NCBI GenBank assembly: GCA_021777835.1 | Contig: JAJYDC010000018.1 | Location: forward strand, 1 to 57,982 | Direction of reading: 5' to 3' | From: Bacteroidota bacterium | GTDB lineage: Bacteria; Bacteroidota; Ignavibacteria; Ignavibacteriales; Ignavibacteriaceae | DNA length: 57,982 nucleotides | Part shown: piece by piece, positions 43,365 through 53,062 of the stretch | Layout of the letters: each line of letters opens with the position of its first letter | Position numbering within the stretch: the stretch's first letter is position 1 | Made by a program: the position numbers and the translations under genes | Notes under the pieces: generated by a model | Databases searched by the model: none | Told to the model about the DNA's origin: nothing | What the model saw: only the letters and a program-made list of their open reading frames with translations

Positions 43365-44288
43365 CTAAATTATAATCCTTTGAATTTTTAATTTACCAAG
43401 GTTCATTGTGCCGATTTTCATTTCGTCAGCTGCTTTTATATACGGTATATCCTCAGGCTCTACACCATATAACTTAGCGGCTGCAGCATCAGCAGCTACA
43501 ATATCTGTTGAAAGTATTTGTGATTTCATTAATACCAGGTCTTCTTTTGAAACACCTCGAGGTCCATTTCTTTTCATCACAAGGTATGCGTCAACAACAT
43601 TTAAGTCAGGTTTCCGGTACATTGAAAAATCGGCTATGCATTGATGTAAATTGTTTTGATGCCAATAACCACGGTCCCAAACAATGCCCATTAAATTCTT
43701 CATTGAGGCGGTAATTTTAGAGGAACCATGATGCTTTAAAATTGGAACATTAATAAACACATCTGCGCTTAATATTAGTTCGTGCACCTTTGCTTCGCTC
43801 ATTACTTTCCCTCCTTTGAAAGTAATACCATGATAATAGCTTTCACTGTCTGCAGGGACAATCTTAGCCCCGGCGCCCTTTACAACACGTTCTATTCCGC
43901 TATCAGAATAGCATCTAGTCCAATTATCACACGTATGATCAAAAACGTAAACAGTTTTAGCACCTGCATTGAAACAATGTTGAATGATTCTTTCTACCAG
44001 TTTTGGGTTAGTATTACCTGCTCTCTCGGGTGAAACATCCCATCCAATATTAGGCTTAACTATAACAGTCTGTCCCTTTTTAACAAAATTTTTCATTCCG
44101 CCAAGCGAAGCTATTGCCCGATCGAACATAATATCAGGTTCGCCGCCTTTTACAGCAACAAGATCGTATGGGCTTTTTTGTGAAATAAAATTATGTGCAA
44201 ATAGATTGGAATAATTACCCAGAGTGCTAGATGCGCCGATTGCAATTGCTGCAGCAGCACTTTTTTTCAAGAATTCTCGTCGTTCCAT
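43365..44288 (-). CDS. Tat-exported DUF362 protein
   Basis: A 307-residue protein with a twin-arginine signal (MERREFLKKSAAAAIAIGAS), so it is folded in the cytoplasm before export, probably with a cofactor. DUF362 features are KPNIGWDVSPERAGNTNPKL, LKHHGSSKITASMKNLMGIV and DIVAADAAAAKLYG. Family members often accompany ferredoxins. It is followed 4 bp later by a membrane polyferredoxin, which suggests a shared periplasmic redox role. Reaction unknown. Confidence 0.92.
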   Translation of the reverse strand: MERREFLKKSAAAAIAIGASSTLGNYSNLFAHNFISQKSPYDLVAVKGGEPDIMFDRAIASLGGMKNFVKKGQTVIVKPNIGWDVSPERAGNTNPKLVERIIQHCFNAGAKTVYVFDHTCDNWTRCYSDSGIERVVKGAGAKIVPADSESYYHGITFKGGKVMSEAKVHELILSADVFINVPILKHHGSSKITASMKNLMGIVWDRGYWHQNNLHQCIADFSMYRKPDLNVVDAYLVMKRNGPRGVSKEDLVLMKSQILSTDIVAADAAAAKLYGVEPEDIPYIKAADEMKIGTMNLGKLKIQRIII

Positions 44289-44399
44289 TTCACCCTCTTA
44301 ATATATATTTTACACATGAATTGATTTATTTAAATCAATTTATACATACTGTAAATTTATATTTTCTTTTGAAATATTGAAAGCTGAAAGTTTTGGTAG

Positions 44400-45365
44400 T
44401 TAAAACAAATGCTCTTTAAATGTACTTCCATTTTGTGCTATATAATTTATTACAATTCCTTCACGCAATGCATAATCGGAGACTACTATTTCCTTAATAT
44501 TAAAAAGTTCAAATATTTTTGAAAGAATAATGATTCCTGCTGGAATAATGTCAGCACGTTTTTCCTCTATCCCTTTAATTTGAAGCCGTTCGGCCTTTGT
44601 TTTATGACTAAGAATTTCTTCTGCAACTAATTGCAGCTCATTTCTTGTAAACGAAAATTTGTTTAGCGACTTAACTTGTTTCCCTTTTTTCTTAAAGTTT
44701 ATCATTCCTGCGATTGACTGAATTGTCCCTGATGATCCGGCTGCTATTTCAAAGCTTTCGTTAAGAATTATTTTAGCGTTTGACTGGATTTGTTGCTCTA
44801 CAAACTTGGAACAATCTGCTACTAATTGGTCACTTAAAATGAAATTGTCGAAGAATTTCTTGCTTAATCTTACAGCTCCTATTTTGACGCTCTCGGCATA
44901 TATAATTTTCTCCTTATCAGCTAAAATAAACTCTGTGCTGCCTCCTCCAATATCAATACACAATGATTTTTTATTCTTAAGAGATAATGCTTTTGAAACC
45001 CCAAGATTAATTAATTTTGCTTCTTCATTTCCTTCAATTACATCTATTTTGATTCCGGTTTCATCTAAAACCCTATTTATAAAAGCATCTTTGTTTTTTG
45101 CTTCTCTAACTGCGCTAGTTGCTATTGCCTTTATTTCAGCAAAATAAAAATTTGCTATTTTCTTAAAGCCTGTGAGGATTTTTATTGCATGTTCAATTTC
45201 TTCTTCCGCTATTAGACTTAAAGCCCTCCCGTTTAACGAACCAAGCCTTATTACTTCCCTTTCTTTATCAATGATTTTGAATTTACCATCCTCCAATATT
45301 TTTACAATAATTACATGAAATGAATTTGTCCCAACATCGATAGCTGCAAAGTATTTATTATGCAT
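44400..45365 (-). CDS. Ppx/GppA family phosphatase
   Basis: A 321-residue exopolyphosphatase/pppGpp phosphohydrolase-type protein with the ASKHA fold. It has FAAIDVGTNSFHVIIVKI, AIATSAVREAKNKD, VIEGNEEAKLI and CIDIGGGSTEFILADK. The length matches the short, two-domain form without the C-terminal HD-like domain. The start overlaps the end of the glycosyltransferase gene by 8 bp. Whether it acts on polyphosphate or pppGpp cannot be told. Confidence 0.93.
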   Translation of the reverse strand: MHNKYFAAIDVGTNSFHVIIVKILEDGKFKIIDKEREVIRLGSLNGRALSLIAEEEIEHAIKILTGFKKIANFYFAEIKAIATSAVREAKNKDAFINRVLDETGIKIDVIEGNEEAKLINLGVSKALSLKNKKSLCIDIGGGSTEFILADKEKIIYAESVKIGAVRLSKKFFDNFILSDQLVADCSKFVEQQIQSNAKIILNESFEIAAGSSGTIQSIAGMINFKKKGKQVKSLNKFSFTRNELQLVAEEILSHKTKAERLQIKGIEEKRADIIPAGIIILSKIFELFNIKEIVVSDYALREGIVINYIAQNGSTFKEHLF

Positions 45366-46467
45366 GATGAGTCACTCCTTTTTTTTGCAATAGGAAGGGC
45401 ACACATAATTCATATACTTCATCTACCGATATTTCATCTATCAATTCTGATTTCCTTATAAATATTTTGTTTTTTCCTGAGGGAGCCCAGTTGAAAGGGT
45501 TTGTTGGACCAAATATAGATATTTGCGGGGTATCGGTGGCGCCTGCAACGTGCATAATACCAGTGTCATTAGTAATAAACAAATCAGAAATTGAAATTAA
45601 AGCAGCAACTTCAGAGATTTTTTTGTTTAGATAAAGTCCAGTCTTGAATGGAACATGTTCTGTTATATAATTAATTGATTCGTGGTCAGCGCTGCTTCCG
45701 GTAAGATAGAATTTTATATTAAAATTTTCATTCATCTTTTTAATAAGATTTACAAACTTAATTAATGACCATCTGTTCGGTATTTTACCGGCTCCCGAAT
45801 GAATTCCGACAAGTATTTGGTAAGGCCGTAAGTCTAATTCTAAAATAAATCTCCTTGCAGCTTCAGTATCATTTTGATCAAATGATATTTCAGAACTAAA
45901 ATCGCTTGTATTAATACCAAAAGGTCTAACAATATCAAGAATTCTATCAGCTACATTTGAATCCGGGTAACGGCGCCAATCTAATGGAATTCTTCTATCA
46001 AACAGGAAATGACTTTTATTCATAACTCCGTCAAGAGACAAAGGTCCAATCCTAATTTTGGCTTTTGCCAACCTGGCTAATATATTACTTGTAAATGAAA
46101 TTGAAACTGTCACCGGAACAATGACTATATCATAATTTTCATGAAGAAGACTTAGAAATTGTATAATATAGAAAGGATTAAATAACTTTTTTTTATCGAA
46201 GACAAAGAACTTATCTATAAATTTATTTTTAACTATTCCATAATAGTTCTCGGAGCTTACAATTAACGTAGTCTTGCTTTGAGGAAAGGTTTCCTTTATA
46301 GCTCTAAAAATAGAATTGCCTGCAAGTAAGTCACCAAGTTGATTATGCTGACGTATTATTAGAAAACTTTTAGGTATTCCAATTTCAAAACTTCGATCTT
46401 CGGGTACAAAATAATACTTACGGAAAAATCTGTAAACTAAATTTGAGATGAAATTTTCTTTTGCCAT
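45358..46467 (-). CDS. Glycosyltransferase family 9 (heptosyltransferase-like)
   Basis: A 369-residue cytoplasmic GT-B transferase that probably adds heptose or a similar sugar to lipopolysaccharide. Family signs are FLIIRQHNQLGDLLAGNSIF at the N-terminus, VGIHSGAGKIPNRWSLIKFV in the middle, and SDLFITNDTGIMHVAGATDT followed by SIFGPTNPFNWAPSGKN. It sits between a small membrane protein gene and a Ppx/GppA gene in a long minus-strand run. Confidence 0.92.
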   Translation of the reverse strand: MAKENFISNLVYRFFRKYYFVPEDRSFEIGIPKSFLIIRQHNQLGDLLAGNSIFRAIKETFPQSKTTLIVSSENYYGIVKNKFIDKFFVFDKKKLFNPFYIIQFLSLLHENYDIVIVPVTVSISFTSNILARLAKAKIRIGPLSLDGVMNKSHFLFDRRIPLDWRRYPDSNVADRILDIVRPFGINTSDFSSEISFDQNDTEAARRFILELDLRPYQILVGIHSGAGKIPNRWSLIKFVNLIKKMNENFNIKFYLTGSSADHESINYITEHVPFKTGLYLNKKISEVAALISISDLFITNDTGIMHVAGATDTPQISIFGPTNPFNWAPSGKNKIFIRKSELIDEISVDEVYELCVPFLLQKKGVTHHA

Positions 46468-46477
46468 TCGTAGTGGC

Positions 46478-46687
46478 TTACTCTTTTTTATTCTCTGAAT
46501 CCGATTTTATTTCTGTGTAATCGACTTCTTGAACATCTTTATATTTAGATGCTGGTTTTGGTTCATTTTTGGTTTGTTTATACTTACTAGCCGGGTCTCT
46601 AAGTGCAGGAATAAAAAATCTTAGAAACAATCCTACCCCCTTAAATATGATATAAATAATAAATCCCCAGAATAAAAGCTCAATCAT
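46478..46687 (-). CDS. Small single-pass membrane protein, 69 residues
   Basis: One hydrophobic N-terminal helix (LLFWGFIIYIIFKGVGLFLR) followed by a charged tail (KYKQTKNEPK, EVDYTEIKSDSENKKE). The shape resembles DUF4834-like proteins of Bacteroidota, but I am not certain. Its start overlaps the stop of the deoxynucleoside kinase gene by one base, and the glycosyltransferase begins 10 bp after its stop, so it is co-transcribed with both. Confidence 0.7.
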   Translation of the reverse strand: MIELLFWGFIIYIIFKGVGLFLRFFIPALRDPASKYKQTKNEPKPASKYKDVQEVDYTEIKSDSENKKE

Positions 46688-47361
46688 TATCCGATAATCC
46701 TTTTTGATTCAGGCTTAAAATATTCTATTAAGCCTCTGTCTTCTCTAAATATTTGTTTAAATAATTCATCAAAATCGTTTTCGCTGTTCACAAAATCTAT
46801 CTCAGTGGAATTTACAATTAGTAATGGCGTGCTGTTATATCTAAAAAAAAAGTGAGTATAGGCTTCACTCAATTCTTCAATATAATTTGTTGTTAAATTT
46901 CTTTCAATTTTTCTGTTTCGTTTTTTAATGTTAAACATAAGCCGGTCAACACCGGATTGAAGAAATACAACTAGATCAGGTTTTCTCAAATTCCTTGAAA
47001 GAAGCGGAAAAATAGTTTCGTAAAGTTTAAGTTCTTCGCCGCTTAAATTTAAGTAAGCAAATATCTTGTCCTTCTCAAAGATATAATCACATACTATGTA
47101 GTCAGTAAATAAATTTTCTTGATTTAGCTGCTGCTGCTGAGTGAATCGATTTATTAAGAAAAACATTTGCGTTTGGAAAGCGTATCTCCTTCTATCCGCA
47201 TAAAATTTTTCCAGAAAAGGATTAGCGTCAAACTGTTCGAATACAAGTTCGGCGTTAAGTTTTTCTTTTAATTTTCTCGCTAGTGAGGTTTTCCCGGCGC
47301 CTATAACGCCTTCTATTGCAATATATTTTACTCCGGAATCTTCGTTCACTTGACTACTCAA
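46687..47361 (-). CDS. Deoxynucleoside kinase
   Basis: A 224-residue nucleotide-salvage kinase of the dNK/dGK-dCK family. It has a P-loop YIAIEGVIGAGKTSLAR, FEQFDANPFLEKFYADRRRY (substrate region), YIVCDYIFEKDKIFAYLNL (with the DRS-equivalent segment changed to DYIFEKDK), KRNRKIERNL (lid) and final TEIDFVNSENDF. The start is TTG at 47361 or a GTG twelve bases later; neither has a strong ribosome-binding site. It lies directly after folK. Confidence 0.9.
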   Translation of the reverse strand: MSSQVNEDSGVKYIAIEGVIGAGKTSLARKLKEKLNAELVFEQFDANPFLEKFYADRRRYAFQTQMFFLINRFTQQQQLNQENLFTDYIVCDYIFEKDKIFAYLNLSGEELKLYETIFPLLSRNLRKPDLVVFLQSGVDRLMFNIKKRNRKIERNLTTNYIEELSEAYTHFFFRYNSTPLLIVNSTEIDFVNSENDFDELFKQIFREDRGLIEYFKPESKRIIG

Positions 47362-47366
47362 TTTGT

Positions 47367-47880
47367 TTATAAAAGTTTATCCTTAATTTTTCCGATTATT
47401 GTCATATCTTTTTTATCAATACAAATATCAGAAATTTTTTGATTTAAAACAGGGTGACTTAAATTGGGTGCAATTTCACAAAGCGGGGTTAACACAAAGT
47501 CCCGGTATTCAATTTCTTTGTGGGGGACAGTAATTTTCCCATCAGAATAAATAATCTCATTAAAGAATAAAATATCAAGATCTATTTCACGGGGTCCCCA
47601 TTTTGCTCCCCCTAATCTGCCCAGCTTCGTTTCAATGCTTTTAAGAAAACTAAAAAGTTCTGTTAGATTATATAAAGTGGATATTTTTATTACCGCATTT
47701 AGAAAATTGTCTTGTTCCTTGATCCCGTAGGGAATTGTCTCATATATTGAAGAATTTAATTCAATTTTGCATTTTGAATCGTCTGCTATTTCTTGGACTG
47801 CCTTTCTAAGAAATAGCACCTTATCCCCTTTGTTAGAACCCAATGCTATATATGCTATATTTCTAATTTTTCGACTCCAT
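47367..47880 (-). CDS. folK: HPPK (folate biosynthesis), apparent N-terminal frameshift
   Basis: 2-amino-4-hydroxy-6-hydroxymethyldihydropteridine pyrophosphokinase, about 170 residues. It has LGSNKGDKVLFLRKAV, IKEQDNFLNAVIKI, KLGRLGGAKWGPREIDLDIL, and VPHKEIEYRDFVLTPLCEI. The continuous frame starts only at a TTG (47843), inside the conserved YIALGSN motif. The upstream codons encode the missing part. An ATG at 47880 gives MESKIRNIAYIALGSNKG if one A of the five-A run (47867-47871) is removed. Options are a sequencing error, a real frameshift, or an unusual ATT start at 47867. It follows folB by 9 bp. Confidence 0.85.
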
Positions 47881-47889
47881 TATTAAACA

Positions 47890-48261
47890 CTATAATTCAT
47901 CGCGCTGCTTTATGACTTCAACCTCAACACAGTCAACAACTCCTCCCAAAGGAGGATTGTTTTTTCTAATTCTTACGGCAACTTTTTCAATTAAAGGAAA
48001 TGTTTTTAAAAGTTCGTCTGCAATTTTAGCCGCAAGTGTTTCAATTAAATGATATTTTTGCTCAAGTGCAAGTTGGTATACAAATTTATAAACTTTATCG
48101 TAATTAACTGTTTCTTTTAAACTATCCTTGTTGGCTGCAGCTAAAAAATTAGTATATATATCTACGTCAGCTTCAAACTTACCGCCTACACTTTGTTCCT
48201 CGGATAAAACTCCGTGATAAGCATAAAACGTCGCTTTTTTTATTCTTATTATATTTTCCAT
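47890..48261 (-). CDS. folB: Dihydroneopterin aldolase
   Basis: A 123-residue folate enzyme splitting dihydroneopterin to 6-hydroxymethyl-dihydropterin and glycolaldehyde, the substrate of FolK encoded next. Family features are ATFYAYHGVLSEEQSVGGKF, ETVNYDKVYKFV and HLIETLAAKIADELL (substrate Glu), with a C-terminal VAVRIRKNNPPLGG. It is followed directly by folK. Confidence 0.95.
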   Translation of the reverse strand: MENIIRIKKATFYAYHGVLSEEQSVGGKFEADVDIYTNFLAAANKDSLKETVNYDKVYKFVYQLALEQKYHLIETLAAKIADELLKTFPLIEKVAVRIRKNNPPLGGVVDCVEVEVIKQRDEL

Positions 48262-48342
48262 TTAATCCTTATAAGAAAGTAGCATTATTGTAACTGAAAC
48301 TACTTCTTTATTATGAATATTAATTTTTCTAGTTTTAAAAAA

Positions 48343-49074
48343 TCATTTTAATACAATTATACCTAATCCCCTGCCCGAATGCAGTCCTTCTCGCCGATAT
48401 GAATGAAGCAAATGTTTAAATTCGAAACTGCAAAAACCTGATTTCTGAATGTCTTTTTTAGACAGTCCAAAATTAACCAAAATATCGTAATTTACCTGTG
48501 AAACATCCAATAAAAATTTTTCTCCTTTCGGCAGCAAATATTTCTTATCGAATAATGCTGCTACTTCATTGCCTATTTCATAATTATTTTGAGAAATTGC
48601 AGGGGCTATATATGCAGCCAAATCTGTTGGTGAAGTATTGAAATCATCTTTAAGCCTGGTCAAAGTCTTGAGCAAAATCTTCTTATTCGTTCCTCGCCAA
48701 CCTGAATGTATACCGGCAATCACTTTATTCTTTTTATCATACAGAAAGATAGCAGCGCAATCAGCTGTACTTATTGCCAAGCCGATATTTCTTCTATCGG
48801 TTATCATTGCATCACTATCTTCGTATACTCCTCCTTCTGTAACATAGTTAATTCCGTCACCATGCACTTGTTTTTGAAGCGCAATATTTTTCTTCTCCAA
48901 GCCTAAAGCTTGAAAAAACATAGTCCGGTTATCTTCAACAATTTCATCGTTATCCCCAACTGAATGTGACATGTTGAAATAAAATGGGGCATTTCTTTCT
49001 GCGCCAATTTTTGTACTAAATCCGAAATTTACTTCCGGAACAGAGATGAATATCTGTGATTTAATTATTAACAT
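48343..49074 (-). CDS. pgeF: Peptidoglycan editing factor PgeF (YfiH, polyphenol-oxidase-like)
   Basis: A 243-residue purine-nucleoside/peptidoglycan-editing enzyme of the YfiH/DUF152 family, which corrects L-Ser-containing muropeptides. Metal-site motifs are present: NMSHSVGDN, KQVHGDGINYV, STADCAAIFLYDKKNK, AGIHSGWRGTNKKIL and a final LLHSYRREGLHSGRGLGI. It is the first gene of the run with folB, folK, dNK, the small membrane protein, the glycosyltransferase and ppx. Confidence 0.9.
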   Translation of the reverse strand: MLIIKSQIFISVPEVNFGFSTKIGAERNAPFYFNMSHSVGDNDEIVEDNRTMFFQALGLEKKNIALQKQVHGDGINYVTEGGVYEDSDAMITDRRNIGLAISTADCAAIFLYDKKNKVIAGIHSGWRGTNKKILLKTLTRLKDDFNTSPTDLAAYIAPAISQNNYEIGNEVAALFDKKYLLPKGEKFLLDVSQVNYDILVNFGLSKKDIQKSGFCSFEFKHLLHSYRREGLHSGRGLGIIVLK

Positions 49075-49215
49075 ATATTATAAATACAATTTTTGATTAA
49101 AAATGTTCCGGCAAATTTAATAAAAATTTAAGTCGGCGAATACTGACCTTCCAATTCAATTGAGAGTGTACTCAGTAAATATTATATTAACAAATTAAAT
49201 TTTGAGGTTAATAAA

Positions 49216-49995
49216 TTGCGAATATTGGTTTGTAATGATGACGGTATAGAATCAGACGGAATTTTTGCTCTGGTTAGATCATTAAAAGAAATTGGTGAAG
49301 TTACTGTAGTTGCCCCCCTTAAGGAACAAAGCGCTGTGGGCCATGCAATAACAATGCAGATTCCATTGAGGGTCACTGAGAATTATAAAAATGGAAGTTT
49401 TTTTGGTTACGCTGTTAATGGAACTCCTGCTGATTGTGTTAAAATTGGAATTAGAAATATTATGACTGAAGTGCCTGATTTAGTGGTCTCTGGAATAAAT
49501 CATGGTTCAAATACCGCCATAAATATAATTTATTCAGGAACCGTTTCTGCCGCCCGCGAAGCTGCAATAATGGACGTACCTTCAATGGCAGTTTCAGTTA
49601 CAAATCACGGCGCTATGGATTTTAGTTTTGCAGCTAAGGTCTCCAAAATTCTTGCGTTGAAAATTGTAGAAAAAGGCTTGCCGCTTGGGACTCTGTTAAA
49701 CGTAAATGTTCCCGATATACCGGAAAAGGATATATCCGGCATAGTCTTAACAAAACAAGGAAAGTCAAAGTGGGATGATGTTTATGAAGAGAGAAAAGAT
49801 CCCGCAGGAAAAAACTATTATTGGCTAACCGGAAATTTAATTGAAGCTGACAATGAAATTGACATTGACCAATTTGCTATTAAAAATAATTATGTCTCAG
49901 TTTCGCCGATTCATTTTGATCTTACAGATTACGACACCTTTAATAAAATGAAAACTTGGAAAGTGGAGGAAATGCTTAATGGCAAAAAGCATTAA
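49216..49995 (+). CDS. surE: 5'/3'-nucleotidase SurE
   Basis: A 259-residue stationary-phase survival phosphatase with the metal motif MRILVCNDDGIESDGI, VAPLKEQSAVGHAIT and SGINHGSNTAINIIYSGTV. It hydrolyses nucleoside monophosphates and other phosphates. The start is TTG, with GAGG eight bases upstream; this is the only start that gives the conserved MRILV N-terminus. Its last 17 bases overlap the PhzF-type gene. Confidence 0.95.
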   Translation: MRILVCNDDGIESDGIFALVRSLKEIGEVTVVAPLKEQSAVGHAITMQIPLRVTENYKNGSFFGYAVNGTPADCVKIGIRNIMTEVPDLVVSGINHGSNTAINIIYSGTVSAAREAAIMDVPSMAVSVTNHGAMDFSFAAKVSKILALKIVEKGLPLGTLLNVNVPDIPEKDISGIVLTKQGKSKWDDVYEERKDPAGKNYYWLTGNLIEADNEIDIDQFAIKNNYVSVSPIHFDLTDYDTFNKMKTWKVEEMLNGKKH

Positions 49996-50869
49996 GATTT
50001 TTCAGATTGATGCATTCACTAAAAATCCATTTGAAGGTAATCCTGCCGGAGTTGCATTTGGCGATGGACTGACCTCCGGTGAAATGCAGTCTATTGCAAG
50101 AGAAATGAATTTGTCGGAAACAGCATTTATATCAAAACCTGACAGGAAATCGCAAAGTAGTGAAATTGCGGACTATAATTTGAGATGGTTTACACCCTCG
50201 GTTGAGGTTGATCTTTGTGGTCACGCAACTATCGCGTCACTTCATTTTTTAGCGCAAAACAATATTATTAAAGAAAACACTTGGATAAATTTCGATACTC
50301 GTTCAGGTATTTTGAAATGTAAATTTGAATCGGGGAAATACTTTATGCAAGTCCCCGTTTATGAAAGCAAACAATTTAATGGAGATCCTCAGAATATTGT
50401 ACAGGCTCTCGGCATTGGTGAAAAGGAGTTAGACCTTCGTTATCCTTTTGTCCTACTAGAAAACGGTTATTTGTACATATACTTAAAGTCTATAGAAGCC
50501 CTTTCAAAAATTAAACCTAACTATAAAGAATTATTAAATGTTTCCGGAAATGGAGAGTTCTTTACTGCGGCTGTTCCATTTACTCTTGAAACCATTGAAA
50601 AAGGTAATTTTGCTCATTTAAGATTCTTCGGACCTTATTACGGCATAGACGAAGATCCTGTTACTGGTTCAGCTAATGGCCCGCTTTTGCTAGTTTTGAA
50701 TAGACTTGGCTTGATTAAATTTCCGGATGATGAAGCTTCATTATCTTTTGAGCAAGGTGATTTTATTAATAAACGCGGAAGAATTAACGTAAGTTTTTCT
50801 CAAGTAAATAATGAACTTTTTATTTCCGGAAACGCGGTTACAGTCATTAGAGGAGAAATGAATTTTTAA
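49979..50869 (+). CDS. PhzF family isomerase/epimerase
   Basis: A 296-residue protein with the diaminopimelate-epimerase fold: FQIDAFTKNPFEGNPAGVAF, IAREMNLSETAFI with the catalytic Glu, VDLCGHATIASLHFL and DPVTGSANGPLLLVL. True substrates are mostly unknown outside phenazine synthesis. The start overlaps surE by 17 bp and the stop (TAATG) overlaps the next gene by one base, so the three genes are translationally coupled. Confidence 0.93.
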   Translation: MAKSIKIFQIDAFTKNPFEGNPAGVAFGDGLTSGEMQSIAREMNLSETAFISKPDRKSQSSEIADYNLRWFTPSVEVDLCGHATIASLHFLAQNNIIKENTWINFDTRSGILKCKFESGKYFMQVPVYESKQFNGDPQNIVQALGIGEKELDLRYPFVLLENGYLYIYLKSIEALSKIKPNYKELLNVSGNGEFFTAAVPFTLETIEKGNFAHLRFFGPYYGIDEDPVTGSANGPLLLVLNRLGLIKFPDDEASLSFEQGDFINKRGRINVSFSQVNNELFISGNAVTVIRGEMNF

Positions 50870-53019
50870 TGTTCAACTTTGAAAAGATTGGTATAAATTT
50901 CTCTAATCCTCCCCTTTACTTTTTCTTATTTCTTATTCTTCTCGCGGGTTATTCTTTTTATGTATATCGCTACACCGTTCCTCAAATTACACCAGCAAAA
51001 AAGATTTTCCTTACATTCTTAAGAGCCCTTGCACTTATACTTCTGTTATTCGTTTTTTTTGAGCCGGTTTTAACTTTAGCTAGGAAAATGACTCTTAACC
51101 CTGTCAATTTGGTATTTGTTGATAATTCAAGATCAATTCAAATTAACGATGGGATGAATAGAGAATCAACTGAAAAGAATTTTATAAACGATCTTAATAA
51201 AAGCGATTTAAAGAAAAATTCGGAAATATTTACATTCGGTTCAAAAGTATCAAATCTTAAATACGATAGTTTACAGCAATTAAATTTTTCTGAAGGAAGC
51301 ACCAATTTTGCAAATATCTTTAATTCAATTAATGGAAACGGTAAAAATATTGCATCCGTTGTTATCGTTAGTGACGGTGTAATTACAGAAGGTAGTGACC
51401 CAACTTATACAGCTGCAAAACTCGGCATTCCGGTTTTTACTATCGGTATAGGCGATACTACCGCACGAAATGATATATGGGTAAAAAATGTTTTAGCTAA
51501 CGATTTGATATACGCCGGCACGCCAACTTCAATTGTAGCTACAATATCTAATACCGGTTTTGCAGACAAAAATGCCACCGTGACTCTTTACGAAGATGGT
51601 ACCCTGTCATCTCAGCAAAAAATCATCTTGAGTAGTGACGGGGTTCAGAATGTAAATTTCACATATACTCCTAAAACTAGCGGAGAAAAGAAGCTTACGG
51701 TTACTGTTTCAAATACAAAAAGTGAATTTACTTTTGCAAATAATAAAAAAATAGTATATGTAAATGTTCTCAGCAGTAAAGTAAATGTCTTGATACTTGC
51801 TGGCAGTCCCTCTTCTGACTTATCGTTCATTAAGAATACATTAAAGTCCGATAGTAATCTTGCGGTAAATTCTTATACTCAGATTTCGGCTGATCATTTT
51901 ATTGAGAAAAATTTTACTACTAAGATAATCGACAGCACAAATATATTCTTCCTAGTGGGCTTCCCAGATAAAAATACACCTCAGGATTTGTATCAAAAAG
52001 TTATTGCAGAAATAGCTCAAAATGATAAGCCTTTTTTTATAGTGCTTTCAAACGGAATTGATTTTCAAAGACTAAAAGCTCTTCAATCAGAATTGGGATT
52101 TACTTTTAATAATATTAATAGTGACTACCTTGAAATTCAGCCAAATGTATCTGCCGGTGAAGAAAACAACCCGCTTCTTCAAAATAATTCTGATAATATT
52201 TTGGATGCTTGGAATAATTTGCCTCCTGTATATCAACCTAATATTGATTTTAAGGCAAAGCCTGAAAGTGAAATTCTATCTCAGATAAAGATTAACAACT
52301 CTCCAATAAATAAACCTTTAATTCTTACCAGAATACTTGGCAACAAAAGATCAATATCAGTGTTGGCAAAAGATATATGGCGATGGAAACTAGGAACAGC
52401 AATGAAAAATCTTGATCTGTTCGACAGATTTATTTTAAGCAGCGTTAAATGGCTTAATGCAAAAGGAAAGAATAAACAAGTAACAATTAGAACTACAAAA
52501 AAGGTTTATTCACTGGGAGAAAATATTGAGTTTACAGGGCAAGTCTATGACCAGACATTTAATCCGGTTTCAAATGCTGATGTGACTGTTAATTGCAATG
52601 GAGGAGGAGGCAGTTATCAAATTCATTTGAATTCACTAGGTAATGGACTCTATGATGGCTCACTTCAAACCAATCAAGCTGGAGACTATAAGTATACGGG
52701 AAATGCTTCGCTTAAGGGGACATTAATTGGAAGCGACTACGGAAGTTTTAATTTGGGAGAAGTTGATATAGAGATGTTGAACCCAAGGATGGATTATGAC
52801 TTTCTTAATTTGCTTGCTAACCAATCCAATGGAAGGTTTTATTATAATTCCAACTATAAATCTTTATTCGAAACCTTACGGAATCTTGATAATGCATCGT
52901 CAAAAGATAAAATTGAAACAAGCGAGATTTACTTATGGTCTAATACTTGGCTTTTAATTGTTGCTATTATTCTTTTCGGAACTGAGTGGTTTTTACGAAA
53001 ACGGTGGGGATTGATATAA
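50869..53019 (+). CDS. VWA-like membrane protein, 716 residues
   Basis: Two N-terminal helices (about 18-36 and 43-66) are followed by a von Willebrand A-like domain (VNLVFVDNSRSIQINDG, ASVVIVSDGVITEGSD), Ig-like or beta-rich domains, a DUF4159/glutamine-amidotransferase-like segment (VNVLILAGSPSSDLSFIKNT), another beta domain (VYSLGENIEFTGQVYDQTF) and a final membrane helix near 690-710. This matches large Bacteroidota proteins with BatA/DUF4350-like architecture. Function unknown. It is coupled to phzF and followed by comF. Confidence 0.88.
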   Translation: MFNFEKIGINFSNPPLYFFLFLILLAGYSFYVYRYTVPQITPAKKIFLTFLRALALILLLFVFFEPVLTLARKMTLNPVNLVFVDNSRSIQINDGMNRESTEKNFINDLNKSDLKKNSEIFTFGSKVSNLKYDSLQQLNFSEGSTNFANIFNSINGNGKNIASVVIVSDGVITEGSDPTYTAAKLGIPVFTIGIGDTTARNDIWVKNVLANDLIYAGTPTSIVATISNTGFADKNATVTLYEDGTLSSQQKIILSSDGVQNVNFTYTPKTSGEKKLTVTVSNTKSEFTFANNKKIVYVNVLSSKVNVLILAGSPSSDLSFIKNTLKSDSNLAVNSYTQISADHFIEKNFTTKIIDSTNIFFLVGFPDKNTPQDLYQKVIAEIAQNDKPFFIVLSNGIDFQRLKALQSELGFTFNNINSDYLEIQPNVSAGEENNPLLQNNSDNILDAWNNLPPVYQPNIDFKAKPESEILSQIKINNSPINKPLILTRILGNKRSISVLAKDIWRWKLGTAMKNLDLFDRFILSSVKWLNAKGKNKQVTIRTTKKVYSLGENIEFTGQVYDQTFNPVSNADVTVNCNGGGGSYQIHLNSLGNGLYDGSLQTNQAGDYKYTGNASLKGTLIGSDYGSFNLGEVDIEMLNPRMDYDFLNLLANQSNGRFYYNSNYKSLFETLRNLDNASSKDKIETSEIYLWSNTWLLIVAIILFGTEWFLRKRWGLI

Positions 53020-53062
53020 ATAGATAAAATGGGGTACAATATTTCTAAAAGGGAATAGTAAA

